Program-made: the position numbers and the translations under genes
Part shown: one piece after another, positions 32,084-46,496 of the stretch
Position numbering within the stretch: position 1 is the stretch's first letter
Layout: each line of letters opens with the position of its first letter
From: Auanema rhodensis
Taxonomy: Eukaryota; Nematoda; Chromadorea; Rhabditida; Rhabditidae
Reading direction: 5' to 3'
DNA length: 64,000 nucleotides
Assembly (NCBI GenBank): GCA_964057225.1
Contig: OZ059898.1
Location: 10,292,001 to 10,356,000, forward strand
Notes under the pieces: model-generated
Told to the model about the DNA's origin: nothing
Seen by the model: only the letters and a program-made list of their open reading frames with translations
Database searches by the model: none

Positions 32084-33598
32084 TTCGAAAATGTTAGATT
32101 GTTTCCGAAACATTATGAAAAGTCAAGTTCTACTAATTTAAAGAGAATTGTAAGTTTTAGAAAATAATTAAAAATTAGTTCTCTCTACTATTAACTGATT
32201 GTCGGCTAAAATATGGTAACAGTTTTTATAAAAAGTTTCCATGATTAGGATTAAACAAAAAAAAGAATTAAAGAGAAACACTTTTTGTTTACTTATTTGA
32301 TTATAATACTTGAAATTCCAAAAACAGTAGAATAAAATTGAGAAAGCGACAAAAACAGTTGAACGATTTGAAGAGAATTGTAAGTTTTAGAAAAGAATCA
32401 AAGTTCAGCTATCTCTACTATTAACTGATTATCGGCTAAAATAAGGTAACAGTTTTTATTGAAAGTTTCCATGATTAAGATTAAACAAAGAAAAAAATCA
32501 AAGAGAAACACTTCTTGTTTACTTACTTAATTATAATACTTGAAATTCCAAAAAAAGTAAAATAAAATTGAGAAAGCGACAAAAACAGTTGAACGATTTG
32601 AAGACAATTGTAAGTTTAAGAAAAGAATTAAAGTTTAGCTTTGTCTACTATTAACTGATAATCGGCTGAAATATGGTGACAGTTTTTTATTAAAAGGTTC
32701 CATGATTGGGATTAAACAAAAAAAAAGAATCAAAAAGAAACACTTCTTGTTTACTTACTTGATTATAATACTTGAAATTCAAAAAAAAGTAAAAAACAAT
32801 TGAGAAAGCGACATAAACAGTTGAACGATTTGAAGAGAATTGTAAGTTTTAGAAAATAATTAAAAATTAGTTCTCTCTACTATTAACTGATTGTCGGCTA
32901 AAATATGGTAACAGTTTTTATAAAAACACAATAAGGTAACAGTTTTTATTGAAAGTTTCCATGATTGAGATTAAACAAAAAAAAAAGGATCAAAAAGAAA
33001 CACTTCTTGTTTACTTACTTGATTATAATACTTGAAATTCCAAAAACAGTAGAATAAAATAGAGAAAGCGACAAAAACAGTTGAACGATTTGAAGACAAT
33101 TGTAAGTTTTAGAAAATAATTGAGAATTAGTTCTCTCTACTATTAACTGATTGTCGGCTAAAATATGGTAACAGTTTTTATAAAAAGGTTCTATGATTAA
33201 GATTAAACAAAAAAAAGAATCAAAAAGAAACACTTCTTGTTTACTTACTTGATTGTAATACTTGAAATTCAAAAAAAAGTAAAAAACAATTGAGAAAGCG
33301 ACGTAAACAGTTGAACGATTTGAAGAGAATTGTAAGTTTTAGAAAAGAATTAAAGTTCAGCTATCTCTACTATTAACTGAATGTCGGCTAAAATATAGTA
33401 ACAGTTTTTATTAAAAGTTTCCATGATTAAGATTAAACAAAGAAAAAAAAATCAAAAAGAAACACTTCTTGTTTACTTACTTGATTATAATACTTGAAAT
33501 TGAAAAAAAAGTAAAAAACAATTGAGAAAGCGGGTAAAACTGTTGAACTAAAACAGTCTTTATAAAATATAAATGATATTTTTTTATAAAAGTGAAGT

Positions 33599-33669
33599 TG
33601 CATCGGCCGGGAATCGAACCCGGGTCGCCCGCGTGGCAGGCGAGCATTCTACCACTGAACCACCGATGC
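33599..33669 (-). tRNA. tRNA-Gly(GCC) copy 20
   Basis: Gene identical to copy 1. Its spacer has GAAATTGAAAAAAAAG, shared with copies 15, 16, 17, 22, 24, 25, 29, 32 and 33. Four-T terminator. Confidence 0.96.
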
Positions 33670-34491
33670 TTCGAAAATGTTAGATTGTTTCCGAAAAATT
33701 ATGAAAAGTCAAGTTCTACTGATTTGAAGAGAATTGTAAGTTTTAGAAAATAATTAAAAATTAGTTCTCTCTACTATTAACTGATTGTCGGCTAAAATAT
33801 GGTAACAGTTTTTATAAAAACACAATAAGGTAACAGTTTTTATTGAAAGTTTCCATGATTAAGATTAAACAAAAAAAAAAGGATCAAAAAGAAACACTTC
33901 TTGTTTACTTACTTGATTATAATACTTGAAATTCCAAAAACAGTAGAATAAAATAGAGAAAGCGACAAAAACAGTTGAACGATTTGAAGACAATTGTAAG
34001 TTTTAAAAAATAATTAAAGATTAGTTCTCTCTACTATTAACTGATTGTCGGCTAAAATATGGTAACAGTTTTTATAAAAAGGTTCTATGATTAGGATTAA
34101 ACAAAAAAAAGAATCAAAAAGAAACACTTCTTGTTCACTTACTTGATTATAATACTTAAAATTCAAAAAAAAGTAAAAAACAATTGAGAAAGCGACATAT
34201 ACAGTTGAACGATTTGAAGAGAATTGTAAGTTTTAGAAAATAATTAAAAATTAGTTCTCTCTACTATTAACTGAATGTCGGCTAAAATATAGTAACAGTT
34301 TTTATTAAAAGTTTCCATGATTAAGATTAAACAAAGAAAAAAAATCAAAAAGAAACAGTTCTTGTTTACTTACTTGATTATAACACTTGAAAATCCAACA
34401 AAAGTAAAATAAAACTGTGAAAGCGGGTAAAACTGTTGAACTAAAACAGTCTTTATAAAATATAAATGATATTTTTTTATAAAAGTGAAGT

Positions 34492-34562
34492 TGCATCGGC
34501 CGGGAATCGAACCCGGGTCGCCCGCGTGGCAGGCGAGCATTCTACCACTGAACCACCGATGC
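34492..34562 (-). tRNA. tRNA-Gly(GCC) copy 21
   Basis: Gene identical to copy 1. Start of a segment that recurs 9255 bp later, where it corresponds to copy 28. CCGAAACATT flank. Confidence 0.96.
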
Positions 34563-35817
34563 TTCGAAAATGTTAGATTGTTTCCGAAACATTATGAAAA
34601 GTCAAGTTCTACTGATTTGAAGAGAATTGTAAGTTTTAAAAAATAATTAAAAATTAGTTCTCTCTACTATTAACTGATTGTCGGCTAAAATATGGTAACA
34701 GTTTTTATAAAAAGTTTCCATGATTAGGATTAAACAAAAAAAAGAATTAAAGAGAAACACTTTTTGTTTACTTATTTGATTATAATACTTGAAGTTCCAA
34801 GAACAGTAGAATAAAATTGAGAAAGCGACAAAAACAGTTGAACGATTTGAAGAGAATTGTAAGTTTTAGAAAAGAATTAAAGTTCAGCTATCTCTACTAT
34901 TAACTGATTATCGGCTAAAATAAGGTAACAGTTTTTATTGAAAGTTTCCATGATTAAGATTAAACAAAGAAAAAAATCAAAGAGAAACACTTCTTGTTTA
35001 CTTACTTGATTATAATACTTGAAATTCCAAAAAAAGTAAAATAAAATTGAGAAAGCGACAAAAACAGTTGAACGATTTGAAGACATATGTAAGTTTAAGA
35101 AAAGAATTAAAGTTTAGCTTTGTCTACTATTAACTGATAATCGGCTGAAATATGGTGACAGTTTTTTATTAAAAGGTTCCATGATTGGGATTAAACAAAA
35201 AAAAAGAATCAAAAAGAAACACTTCTTGTTTACTTACTTGATTATAATACTTGAAATTCAAAAAAAAGTAAAAAACAATTGAGAAAGCGACATAAACAGT
35301 TGAACGATTTGAAGAGAATTGTAAGTTTTAGAAAATAATTGAGAATTAGTTCTCTCTACTATTAACTGATTGTCGGCTAAAATATGGTAACAGTTTTTAT
35401 AAAAAGGTTTTATGATTAGGATTAAACAAAAAAAAGAATCAAAAAGAAACACTTCTTGTTTACTAACTTGATTGTAATACTTGAAATTCAAAAAAAAGTA
35501 AAAAACAATTGAGAAAGCGACATAAACAGTTGAACGATTTGAAGAGAATTGTAAGTTTTAGAAAAGAATTAAAGTTCAGCTATCTCTACTATTAACTGAA
35601 TGTCGGCTAAAATATAGTAACAGTTTTTATTAAAAGTTTCCATGATTAAGATTAAACAAAGAAAAAAAAATCAAAAAGAAACACTTCTTGTTTACTTACT
35701 TGATTATAATACTTGAAATTGAAAAAAAAGTAAAAAACAATTGAGAAAGCGGGTAAAACTGTTGAACTAAAACAGTCTTTATAAAATATAAATGATATTT
35801 TTTTATAAAAGTGAAGT

Positions 35818-35888
35818 TGCATCGGCCGGGAATCGAACCCGGGTCGCCCGCGTGGCAGGCGAGCATTCTACCACTGAACCACCGATGC
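35818..35888 (-). tRNA. tRNA-Gly(GCC) copy 22
   Basis: Gene identical to copy 1. Counterpart of copy 18 (5158 bp back) to its right side and of copy 29 (9255 bp on). Confidence 0.96.
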
Positions 35889-37170
35889 TTCGAAAATGTT
35901 AGATTGTTTCCGAAAAATTATGAAAAGTCAAGTTCTACTGATTTGAAGAGAATTGTAAGTTTTAGAAAATAATTAAAAATTAGTTCTCTCTACTATTAAC
36001 TGATTGTCGGCTAAAATATGGTAACAGTTTTTATAAAAACACAATAAGGTAACAGTTTTTATTGAAAGTTTCCATGATTAAGATTAAACAAAAAAAAGGA
36101 TCAAAAAGAAACACTTCTTGTTTACTTACTTGATTATAATACTTGAAATTCCAAAAACAGTAGAATAAAATAGAGAAAGCGACAAAAACAGTTGAACGAT
36201 TTGAAGACAATTGTAAGTTTTAAAAAATAATTAAAAATTAGTTCTCTCTACTATTAACTGATTGTCGGCTAAAATATGGTAACAGTTTTTATAAAAAGGT
36301 TCTATGATTAGGATTAAACAAAAAAAAGAATCAAAAAGAAACACTTCTTGTTTACTTACTTGATTATAATACTTAAAATTCAAAAAAAAAGTAAAAAACA
36401 ATTGAGAAAGCGACATAAACAGTTGAACGATTTGAAAAGAATTGTAAGTTTTAGAAAAGAATTAAAGTTCAGCTATCTCTACTTTTAACTGATTAACGGC
36501 TAAAATAAGGTAACAGTTTTTATTGAAAGTTTCCATGATTAAGATTAAACAAAGAAAAAAAATCAAAGAGAAACACTTCTTGTTTACTTATTTGATTATA
36601 ACTTTTGAAATTCCAACAAAAGTAAAGTAAAACTGTTAAAGCGAGTAAAACTGTTGAACGATTTGAAGACAATTGTAAGTTTCAGAAAAGAATTAAAGTT
36701 CAGCTATCTCTACTATTAACTGAATATCGGCTGAAATAAGGTAACAGTTTTTATTGAAAGTTTCCGTGATTAAGATTAAACAAAGAAAAAAAATCAAAGA
36801 GAAACACTTCTTGTTTACTTATTTGATTATAACACTTGAAATTCCAACAAAAGTAAAGTAAAACTGTTAAAGCGAGTAAAACTGTTGAACGATTTGAAGA
36901 CGATTGTAAGTTTCAGAAAAGAATTAAAGTTCAGCTATCTCTACTATTAACTGAATATCGGCTGAAATAAGGTAACAGTTTTTATTAAAATTGTCATGAT
37001 TAAGATTAAACAAAGAAAAAAAATCAAAGAGAAACACTTCTTGTTTACTAATTTGATTATAACACTTGAAAATCCAACAAAAGTAAAATAAAACTGTGAA
37101 AGCGGGTAAAACTGTTGAACTAAAACAGTCTTTATAAAATATAAATGATATTTTTTTATAAAAGTGAAGT

Positions 37171-37241
37171 TGCATCGGCCGGGAATCGAACCCGGGTCGC
37201 CCGCGTGGCAGGCGAGCATTCTACCACTGAACCACCGATGC
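37171..37241 (-). tRNA. tRNA-Gly(GCC) copy 23
   Basis: Gene identical to copy 1. Counterpart of copy 19 at 5158 bp and copy 30 at 9255 bp. Confidence 0.96.
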
Positions 37242-38756
37242 TTCGAAAATGTTAGATTGTTTCCGAAACATTATGAAAAGTCAAGTTCTACTAATTTAAA
37301 GAGAATTGTAAGTTTTAGAAAATAATTAAAAATTAGTTCTCTCTACTATTAACTGATTGTCGGCTAAAATATGGTAACAGTTTTTATAAAAAGTTTCCAT
37401 GATTAGGATTAAACAAAAAAAAGAATTAAAGAGAAACACTTTTTGTTTACTTATTTGATTATAATACTTGAAATTCCAAAAACAGTAGAATAAAATTGAG
37501 AAAGCGACAAAAACAGTTGAACGATTTGAAGAGAATTGTAAGTTTTAGAAAAGAATCAAAGTTCAGCTATCTCTACTATTAACTGATTATCGGCTAAAAT
37601 AAGGTAACAGTTTTTATTGAAAGTTTCCATGATTAAGATTAAACAAAGAAAAAAATCAAAGAGAAACACTTCTTGTTTACTTACTTAATTATAATACTTG
37701 AAATTCCAAAAAAAGTAAAATAAAATTGAGAAAGCGACAAAAACAGTTGAACGATTTGAAGACAATTGTAAGTTTAAGAAAAGAATTAAAGTTTAGCTTT
37801 GTCTACTATTAACTGATAATCGGCTGAAATATGGTGACAGTTTTTTATTAAAAGGTTCCATGATTGGGATTAAACAAAAAAAAAGAATCAAAAAGAAACA
37901 CTTCTTGTTTACTTACTTGATTATAATACTTGAAATTCAAAAAAAAGTAAAAAACAATTGAGAAAGCGACATAAACAGTTGAACGATTTGAAGAGAATTG
38001 TAAGTTTTAGAAAATAATTAAAAATTAGTTCTCTCTACTATTAACTGATTGTCGGCTAAAATATGGTAACAGTTTTTATAAAAACACAATAAGGTAACAG
38101 TTTTTATTGAAAGTTTCCATGATTGAGATTAAACAAAAAAAAAAGGATCAAAAAGAAACACTTCTTGTTTACTTACTTGATTATAATACTTGAAATTCCA
38201 AAAACAGTAGAATAAAATAGAGAAAGCGACAAAAACAGTTGAACGATTTGAAGACAATTGTAAGTTTTAGAAAATAATTGAGAATTAGTTCTCTCTACTA
38301 TTAACTGATTGTCGGCTAAAATATGGTAACAGTTTTTATAAAAAGGTTCTATGATTAAGATTAAACAAAAAAAAGAATCAAAAAGAAACACTTCTTGTTT
38401 ACTTACTTGATTGTAATACTTGAAATTCAAAAAAAAGTAAAAAACAATTGAGAAAGCGACATAAACAGTTGAACGATTTGAAGAGAATTGTAAGTTTTAG
38501 AAAAGAATTAAAGTTCAGCTATCTCTACTATTAACTGAATGTCGGCTAAAATATAGTAACAGTTTTTATTAAAAGTTTCCATGATTAAGATTAAACAAAG
38601 AAAAAAAAATCAAAAAGAAACACTTCTTGTTTACTTACTTGATTATAATACTTGAAATTGAAAAAAAAGTAAAAAACAATTGAGAAAGCGGGTAAAACTG
38701 TTGAACTAAAACAGTCTTTATAAAATATAAATGATATTTTTTTATAAAAGTGAAGT

Positions 38757-38827
38757 TGCATCGGCCGGGAATCGAACCCGGGTCGCCCGCGTGGCAGGCG
38801 AGCATTCTACCACTGAACCACCGATGC
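38757..38827 (-). tRNA. tRNA-Gly(GCC) copy 24
   Basis: Gene identical to copy 1. Its cassette, 38707-38878, is the clearest example of the 172-bp tRNA insert in a monomer. Counterpart of copy 20 (5158 bp back) and copy 32 (10866 bp on). Confidence 0.96.
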
Positions 38828-40139
38828 TTCGAAAATGTTAGATTGTTTCCGAAAAATTATGAAAAGTCAAGTTCTACTGATTTGAAGAGAATTGTAAGTT
38901 TTAGAAAATAATTAAAAATTAGTTCTCTCTACTATTAACTGATTGTCGGCTAAAATATGGTAACAGTTTTTATAAAAACACAATAAGGTAACAGTTTTTA
39001 TTGAAAGTTTCCATGATTAAGATTAAACAAAAAAAAAAGGATCAAAAAGAAACACTTCTTGTTTACTTACTTGATTATAATACTTGAAATTCCAAAAACA
39101 GTAGAATAAAATAGAGAAAGCGACAAAAACAGTTGAACGATTTGAAGACAATTGTAAGTTTTAAAAAATAATTAAAGATTAGTTCTCTCTACTATTAACT
39201 GATTGTCGGCTAAAATATGGTAACAGTTTTTATAAAAAGGTTCTATGATTAGGATTAAACAAAAAAAAGAATCAAAAAGAAACACTTCTTGTTCACTTAC
39301 TTGATTATAATACTTAAAATTCAAAAAAAAGTAAAAAACAATTGAGAAAGCGACATATACAGTTGAACGATTTGAAGAGAATTGTAAGTTTTAGAAAATA
39401 ATTAAAAATTAGTTCTCTCTACTATTAACTGATTGTCGGCTAAAATATGGTAACAGTTTTTATAAAAACACAATAAGGTAACAGTTTTTATTGAAAGTTT
39501 CCATGATTGAGATTAAACGAAAAAAAAAGGATCAAAAAGAAACACTTCTTGTTTACTTACTTGATTATAATACTTGAAATTCCAAAAACAGTAGAATAAA
39601 ATAGAGAAAGCGACAAAAACAGTTGAACGATTTGAAGACAATTGTAAGTTTTAGAAAATAATTGAAAATTAGTTCTCTCTACTATTAACTGATTGTCGGC
39701 TAAAATATGGTAACAGTTTTTATAAAAAGGTTCTATGATTAGGATTAAACAAAAAAAAGAATCAAAAAGAAACACTTCTTGTTTACTTACTTGATTGTAA
39801 TACTTGAAATTCAAAAAAAAGTAAAAACAATTGAGAAAGCGACATAAACAGTTGAACGATTTGAAGAGAATTGTAAGTTTTAGAAAAGAATTAAAGTTCA
39901 GCTATCTCTACTATTAACTGAATGTCGGCTAAAATATAGTAACAGTTTTTATTAAAAGTTTCCATGATTAAGATTAAACAAAGAAAAAAAAATCAAAAAG
40001 AAACACTTCTTGTTTACTTACTTGATTATAATACTTGAAATTGAAAAAAAAGTAAAAAACAATTGAGAAAGCGGGTAAAACTGTTGAACTAAAACAGTCT
40101 TTATAAAATATAAATGAAATTTTTTTATAAAAGTGAAGT

Positions 40140-40210
40140 TGCATCGGCCGGGAATCGAACCCGGGTCGCCCGCGTGGCAGGCGAGCATTCTACCACTGAA
40201 CCACCGATGC
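40140..40210 (-). tRNA. tRNA-Gly(GCC) copy 25
   Basis: Gene identical to copy 1. The trailer-side stretch reads AAATGAAATTTTTTTAT where most copies have AAATGATATT; copy 33 (10866 bp on) shares this. Confidence 0.96.
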
Positions 40211-41263
40211 TTCGAAAATGTTAGATTGTTTCCGAAAAATTATGAAAAGTCAAGTTCTACTGATTTGAAGAGAATTGTAAGTTTTAGAAAATAATTAAAA
40301 ATTAGTTCTCTCTACTATTAACTGATTGTCGGCTAAAATATGGTAACAGTTTTTATAAAAACACAATAAGGTAACAGTTTTTATTGAAAGTTTCCATGAT
40401 TAAGATTAAACAAAAAAAAAAGGATCAAAAAGAAACACTTCTTGTTTACTTACTTGATTATAATACTTGAAATTCCAAAAACAGTAGAATAAAATAGAGA
40501 AAGCGACAAAAACAGTTGAACGATTTGAAGACAATTGTAAGTTTTAAAAAATAATTAAAAATTAGTTCTCTCTACTATTAACTGATTGTCGGCTAAAATA
40601 TGGTAACAGTTTTTAAAAAAAGGTTCTATGATTAGGATTAAACAAAAAAAAGAATCAAAAAGAAACACTTCTTGTTTACTTACTTGATTATAATACTTAA
40701 AATTCAAAAAAAAGTAAAAAACAATTGAGAAAGCGACATAAACAGTTGAACGATTTGAAGAGAATTGTAAGTTTTAAAAAATAATTAAAAATTAGTTCTC
40801 TCTACTATTAACTGATTGTCGGCTAAAATATGGTAACAGTTTTTATAAAAAGGTTCTATGATTAGGATTAAACAAAAAAAAAGAATCAAAAAGAAACACT
40901 TCTTGTTTACTTACTTGATTATAATACTTAAAATTCAAAAAAAAGTAAAAAACAATTGAGAAAGCGACATAAACAGTTGAACGATTTGAAGACAATTGTA
41001 AGTTGAAGAAAAAAATTAAAGTTTAGCTCTCTCTACTATTAACTGAATGTCGGCTAAAATATAGTAACAGTTTTTATTAAAAGTTTCCATGATTAAGATT
41101 AAACAAAGAAAAAAAATCAAAAAGAAACAGTTCTTGTTTACTTACTTGATTATAACACTTGAAAATCCAACAAAAGTAAAATAAAACTGTGAAAGCGGGT
41201 AAAACTGTTGAACTAAAACAGTCTTTATAAAATATAAATGATATTTTTTTATAAAAGTGAAGT

Positions 41264-41334
41264 TGCATCGGCCGGGAATCGAACCCGGGTCGCCCGCGTG
41301 GCAGGCGAGCATTCTACCACTGAACCACCGATGC
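41264..41334 (-). tRNA. tRNA-Gly(GCC) copy 26
   Basis: Gene identical to copy 1. CCGAAACATT flank as in copies 21 and 28, and the following spacer matches theirs. Confidence 0.96.
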
Positions 41335-42852
41335 TTCGAAAATGTTAGATTGTTTCCGAAACATTATGAAAAGTCAAGTTCTACTGATTTGAAGAGAATT
41401 GTAAGTTTTAGAAAATAATTAAAAATTAGTTCTCTCTACTATTAACTGATTGTCGGCTAAAATATGGTAACAGTTTTTATAAAAAGTTTCCATGATTAGG
41501 ATTAAACAAAAAAAAGAATTAAAGAGAAACACTTTTTGTTTACTTATTTGATTATAATACTTGAAGTTCCAAGAACAGTAGAATAAAATTGAGAAAGCGA
41601 CAAAAACAGTTGAACGATTTGAAGAGAATTGTAAGTTTTAGAAAAGAATTAAAGTTCAGCTATCTCTACTATTAACTGATTATCGGCTAAAATAAGGTAA
41701 CAGTTTTTATTGAAAGTTTCCATGATTAAGATTAAACAAAGAAAAAAATCAAAGAGAAACACTTCTTGTTTACTTACTTGATTATAATACTTGAAATTCC
41801 AAAAAAAGTAAAATAAAATTGAGAAAGCGACAAAAACAGTTGAACGATTTGAAGACATATGTAAGTTTAAGAAAAGAATTAAAGTTTAGCTTTGTCTACT
41901 ATTAACTGATAATCGGCTGAAATATGGTGACAGTTTTTTATTAAAAGGTTCCATGATTGGGATTAAACAAAAAAAAAAAGAATCAAAAAGAAACACTTCT
42001 TGTTTACTTACTTGATTATAATACTTGAAATTCAAAAAAAAAGTAAAAAACAATTGAGAAAGCGACATAAACAGTTGAACGATTTGAAGAGAATTGTAAG
42101 TTTTAGAAAATAATTAAAAATTAGTTCTCTCTACTATTAACTGATTGTCGGCTAATATATGGTAACAGTTTTTATAAAAACACAATAAGGTAACAGTTTT
42201 TATTGAAAGTTTCCATGATTAAGATTAAACAAAAAAAAAAGGATCAAAAAGAAACACTTCTTGTTTACTTACTTGATTATAATACTTGAAATTCCAAAAA
42301 CAGTAGAATAAAATAGAGAAAGCGACAAAAACAGTTGAACGATTTGAAGACAATTGTAAGTTTTAAAAAATAATTAAAAATTAGTTCTCTCTACTATTAA
42401 CTGATTGTCGGCTAAAATATGGTAACAGTTTTTATAAAAAGGTTCTATGATTAGGATTAAACAAAAAAAAAGAATCAAAAAGAAACACTTCTTGTTTACT
42501 TACTTGATTATAATACTTAAAATTCAAAAAAAAGTAAAAAACAATTGAGAAAGCGACATAAACAGTTGAACGATTTGAAGACAATTGTAAGTTGAAGAAA
42601 AAAATTAAAGTTTAGCTCTCTCTACTATTAACTGAATGTCGGCTAAAATATAGTAACAGTTTTTATTAAAAGTTTCCATGATTAAGATTAAACAAAGAAA
42701 AAAAATCAAAAAGAAACACTTCTTGTTTACTTACTTGATTATAATACTTGAAATTCAAAAAAAAGTAAAAAACAATTGAGAAAGCGGGTAAAACTGTTGA
42801 ACTAAAACAGTCTTTATAAAATATAAATGATATTTTTTTATAAAAGTGAAGT

Positions 42853-42923
42853 TGCATCGGCCGGGAATCGAACCCGGGTCGCCCGCGTGGCAGGCGAGCA
42901 TTCTACCACTGAACCACCGATGC
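42853..42923 (-). tRNA. tRNA-Gly(GCC) copy 27
   Basis: Gene identical to copy 1, 1589 bp from copy 26. Four-T terminator and long 5' flank. Confidence 0.96.
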
Positions 42924-43746
42924 TTCGAAAATGTTAGATTGTTTCCGAAAAATTATGAAAAGTCAAGTTCTACTGATTTGAAGAGAATTGTAAGTTTTAG
43001 AAAATAATTAAAAATTAGTTCTCTCTACTATTAACTGATTGTCGGCTAAAATATGGTAACAGTTTTTATAAAAACACAATAAGGTAACAGTTTTTATTGA
43101 AAGTTTCCATGATTAAGATTAAACAAAAAAAAAGGATCAAAAAGAAACACTTCTTGTTTACTTACTTGATTATAATACTTAAAATTCAAAAAAAAGTAAA
43201 AAACAATTGAGAAAGCGACATAAACAGTTGAACGATTTGAAGAGAATTGTAAGTTTTAGAAAAGAATTAAAGTTCAGCTATCTCTACTTTTAACTGATTA
43301 ACGGCTAAAATAAGGTAACAGTTTTTATTGAAAATTTCCGTGATTAAGATTAAACAAAGAGAAAAAAATCAAAGAGAAACACTTCTTGTTTACTTATTCG
43401 ATTATAACACTTGAAATTCCAACAAAAGTAAAGTAAAACTGTTAAAGCGAGTAAAACTGTTGAACGATTTGAAGACAATTGTAAGTTGAAGAAAAAAATT
43501 GAAGTTTAGCTCTCTCTACTATTAACTGAATGTCGGCTAAAATATAGTAACAGTTTTTATTAAAAGTTTCCATGATTAAGATTAAACAAAGAAAAAAAAT
43601 CAAAAAGAAACAGTTCTTGTTTACTTACTTGATTATAACACTTGAAAATCCAACAAAAGTAAAATAAAACTGTGAAAGCGGGTAAAACTGTTGAACTAAA
43701 ACAGTCTTTATAAAATATAAATGATATTTTTTTATAAAAGTGAAGT

Positions 43747-43817
43747 TGCATCGGCCGGGAATCGAACCCGGGTCGCCCGCGTGGCAGGCGAGCATTCTAC
43801 CACTGAACCACCGATGC
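43747..43817 (-). tRNA. tRNA-Gly(GCC) copy 28
   Basis: Gene identical to copy 1. Counterpart of copy 21 at a 9255-bp offset. Confidence 0.96.
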
Positions 43818-45072
43818 TTCGAAAATGTTAGATTGTTTCCGAAACATTATGAAAAGTCAAGTTCTACTGATTTGAAGAGAATTGTAAGTTTTAAAAAATA
43901 ATTAAAAATTAGTTCTCTCTACTATTAACTGATTGTCGGCTAAAATATGGTAACAGTTTTTATAAAAAGTTTCCATGATTAGGATTAAACAAAAAAAAGA
44001 ATTAAAGAGAAACACTTTTTGTTTACTTATTTGATTATAATACTTGAAGTTCCAAGAACAGTAGAATAAAATTGAGAAAGCGACAAAAACAGTTGAACGA
44101 TTTGAAGAGAATTGTAAGTTTTAGAAAAGAATTAAAGTTCAGCTATCTCTACTATTAACTGATTATCGGCTAAAATAAGGTAACAGTTTTTATTGAAAGT
44201 TTCCATGATTAAGATTAAACAAAGAAAAAAATCAAAGAGAAACACTTCTTGTTTACTTACTTGATTATAATACTTGAAATTCCAAAAAAAGTAAAATAAA
44301 ATTGAGAAAGCGATAAAAACAGTTGAACGATTTGAAGACATATGTAAGTTTAAGAAAAGAATTAAAGTTTAGCTTTGTCTACTATTAACTGATAATCGGC
44401 TGAAATATGGTGACAGTTTTTTATTAAAAGGTTCCATGATTGGGATTAAACAAAAAAAAAGAATCAAAAAGAAACACTTCTTGTTTACTTACTTGATTAT
44501 AATACTTGAAATTCAAAAAAAAGTAAAAAACAATTGAGAAAGCGACATAAACAGTTGAACGATTTGAAGAGAATTGTAAGTTTTAGAAAATAATTGAGAA
44601 TTAGTTCTCTCTACTATTAACTGATTGTCGGCTAAAATATGGTAACAGTTTTTATAAAAAGGTTCTATGATTAGGATTAAACAAAAAAAAGAATCAAAAA
44701 GAAACACTTCTTGTTTACTAACTTGATTGTAATACTTGAAATTCAAAAAAAAGTAAAAAACAATTGAGAAAGCGACATAAACAGTTGAACGATTTGAAGA
44801 GAATTGTAAGTTTTAGAAAAGAATTAAAGTTCAGCTATCTCTACTATTAACTGAATGTCGGCTAAAATATAGTAACAGTTTTTATTAAAAGTTTCCATGA
44901 TTAAGATTAAACAAAGAAAAAAAAATCAAAAAGAAACACTTCTTGTTTACTTACTTGATTATAATACTTGAAATTGAAAAAAAAGTAAAAAACAATTGAG
45001 AAAGCGGGTAAAACTGTTGAACTAAAACAGTCTTTATAAAATATAAATGATATTTTTTTATAAAAGTGAAGT

Positions 45073-45143
45073 TGCATCGGCCGGGAATCGAACCCGGGTC
45101 GCCCGCGTGGCAGGCGAGCATTCTACCACTGAACCACCGATGC
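45073..45143 (-). tRNA. tRNA-Gly(GCC) copy 29
   Basis: Gene identical to copy 1. Counterpart of copy 22 at a 9255-bp offset. Confidence 0.96.
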
Positions 45144-46425
45144 TTCGAAAATGTTAGATTGTTTCCGAAAAATTATGAAAAGTCAAGTTCTACTGATTTG
45201 AAGAGAATTGTAAGTTTTAGAAAATAATTAAAAATTAGTTCTCTCTACTATTAACTGATTGTCGGCTAAAATATGGTAACAGTTTTTATAAAAACACAAT
45301 AAGGTAACAGTTTTTATTGAAAGTTTCCATGATTAAGATTAAACAAAAAAAAGGATCAAAAAGAAACACTTCTTGTTTACTTACTTGATTATAATACTTG
45401 AAATTCCAAAAACAGTAGAATAAAATAGAGAAAGCGACAAAAACAGTTGAACGATTTGAAGACAATTGTAAGTTTTAAAAAATAATTAAAAATTAGTTCT
45501 CTCTACTATTAACTGATTGTCGGCTAAAATATGGTAACAGTTTTTATAAAAAGGTTCTATGATTAGGATTAAACAAAAAAAAGAATCAAAAAGAAACACT
45601 TCTTGTTTACTTACTTGATTATAATACTTAAAATTCAAAAAAAAAGTAAAAAACAATTGAGAAAGCGACATAAACAGTTGAACGATTTGAAAAGAATTGT
45701 AAGTTTTAGAAAAGAATTAAAGTTCAGCTATCTCTACTATTAACTGAATGTCGGCTAAAATAAGGTAACAGTTTTTATTGAAAGTTTCCATGATTAAGAT
45801 TAAACAAAGAAAAAAAATCAAAGAGAAACACTTCTTGTTTACTTATTTGATTATAACTTTTGAAATTCCAACAAAAGTAAAGTAAAACTGTTAAAGCGAG
45901 TAAAACTGTTGAACGATTTGAAGACAATTGTAAGTTTCAGAAAAGAATTAAAGTTCAGCTATCTCTACTATTAACTGAATATCGGCTGAAATAAGGTAAC
46001 AGTTTTTATTGAAAGTTTCCGTGATTAAGATTAAACAAAGAAAAAAAATCAAAGAGAAACACTTCTTGTTTACTTATTTGATTATAACACTTGAAATTCC
46101 AACAAAAGTAAAGTAAAACTGTTAAAGCGAGTAAAACTGTTGAACGATTTGAAGACAATTGTAAGTTTCAGAAAAGAATTAAAGTTCAGCTATCTCTACT
46201 ATTAACTGAATATCGGCTGAAATAAGGTAACAGTTTTTATTAAAATTTTCATGATTAAGATTAAACAAAGAAAAAAAATCAAAGAGAAACACTTCTTGTT
46301 TACTAATTTGATTATAACACTTGAAAATCCAACAAAAGTAAAATAAAACTGTGAAAGCGGGTAAAACTGTTGAACTAAAACAGTCTTTATAAAATATAAA
46401 TGATATTTTTTTATAAAAGTGAAGT

Positions 46426-46496
46426 TGCATCGGCCGGGAATCGAACCCGGGTCGCCCGCGTGGCAGGCGAGCATTCTACCACTGAACCACCGATGC
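46426..46496 (-). tRNA. tRNA-Gly(GCC) copy 30
   Basis: Gene identical to copy 1. Counterpart of copy 23 at a 9255-bp offset and of copy 31 at 1584 bp. Confidence 0.96.

Larger units (their letters stand above)
30585..39413. repeat. Segmental duplication, 5158-bp offset
   Basis: About 3.7 kb at roughly 30585-34255 recurs at roughly 35743-39413. tRNA copies 18, 19 and 20 correspond to copies 22, 23 and 24 at exactly the same offset. Individual marks such as CTAATTTAAAG are shared. Confidence 0.8.
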
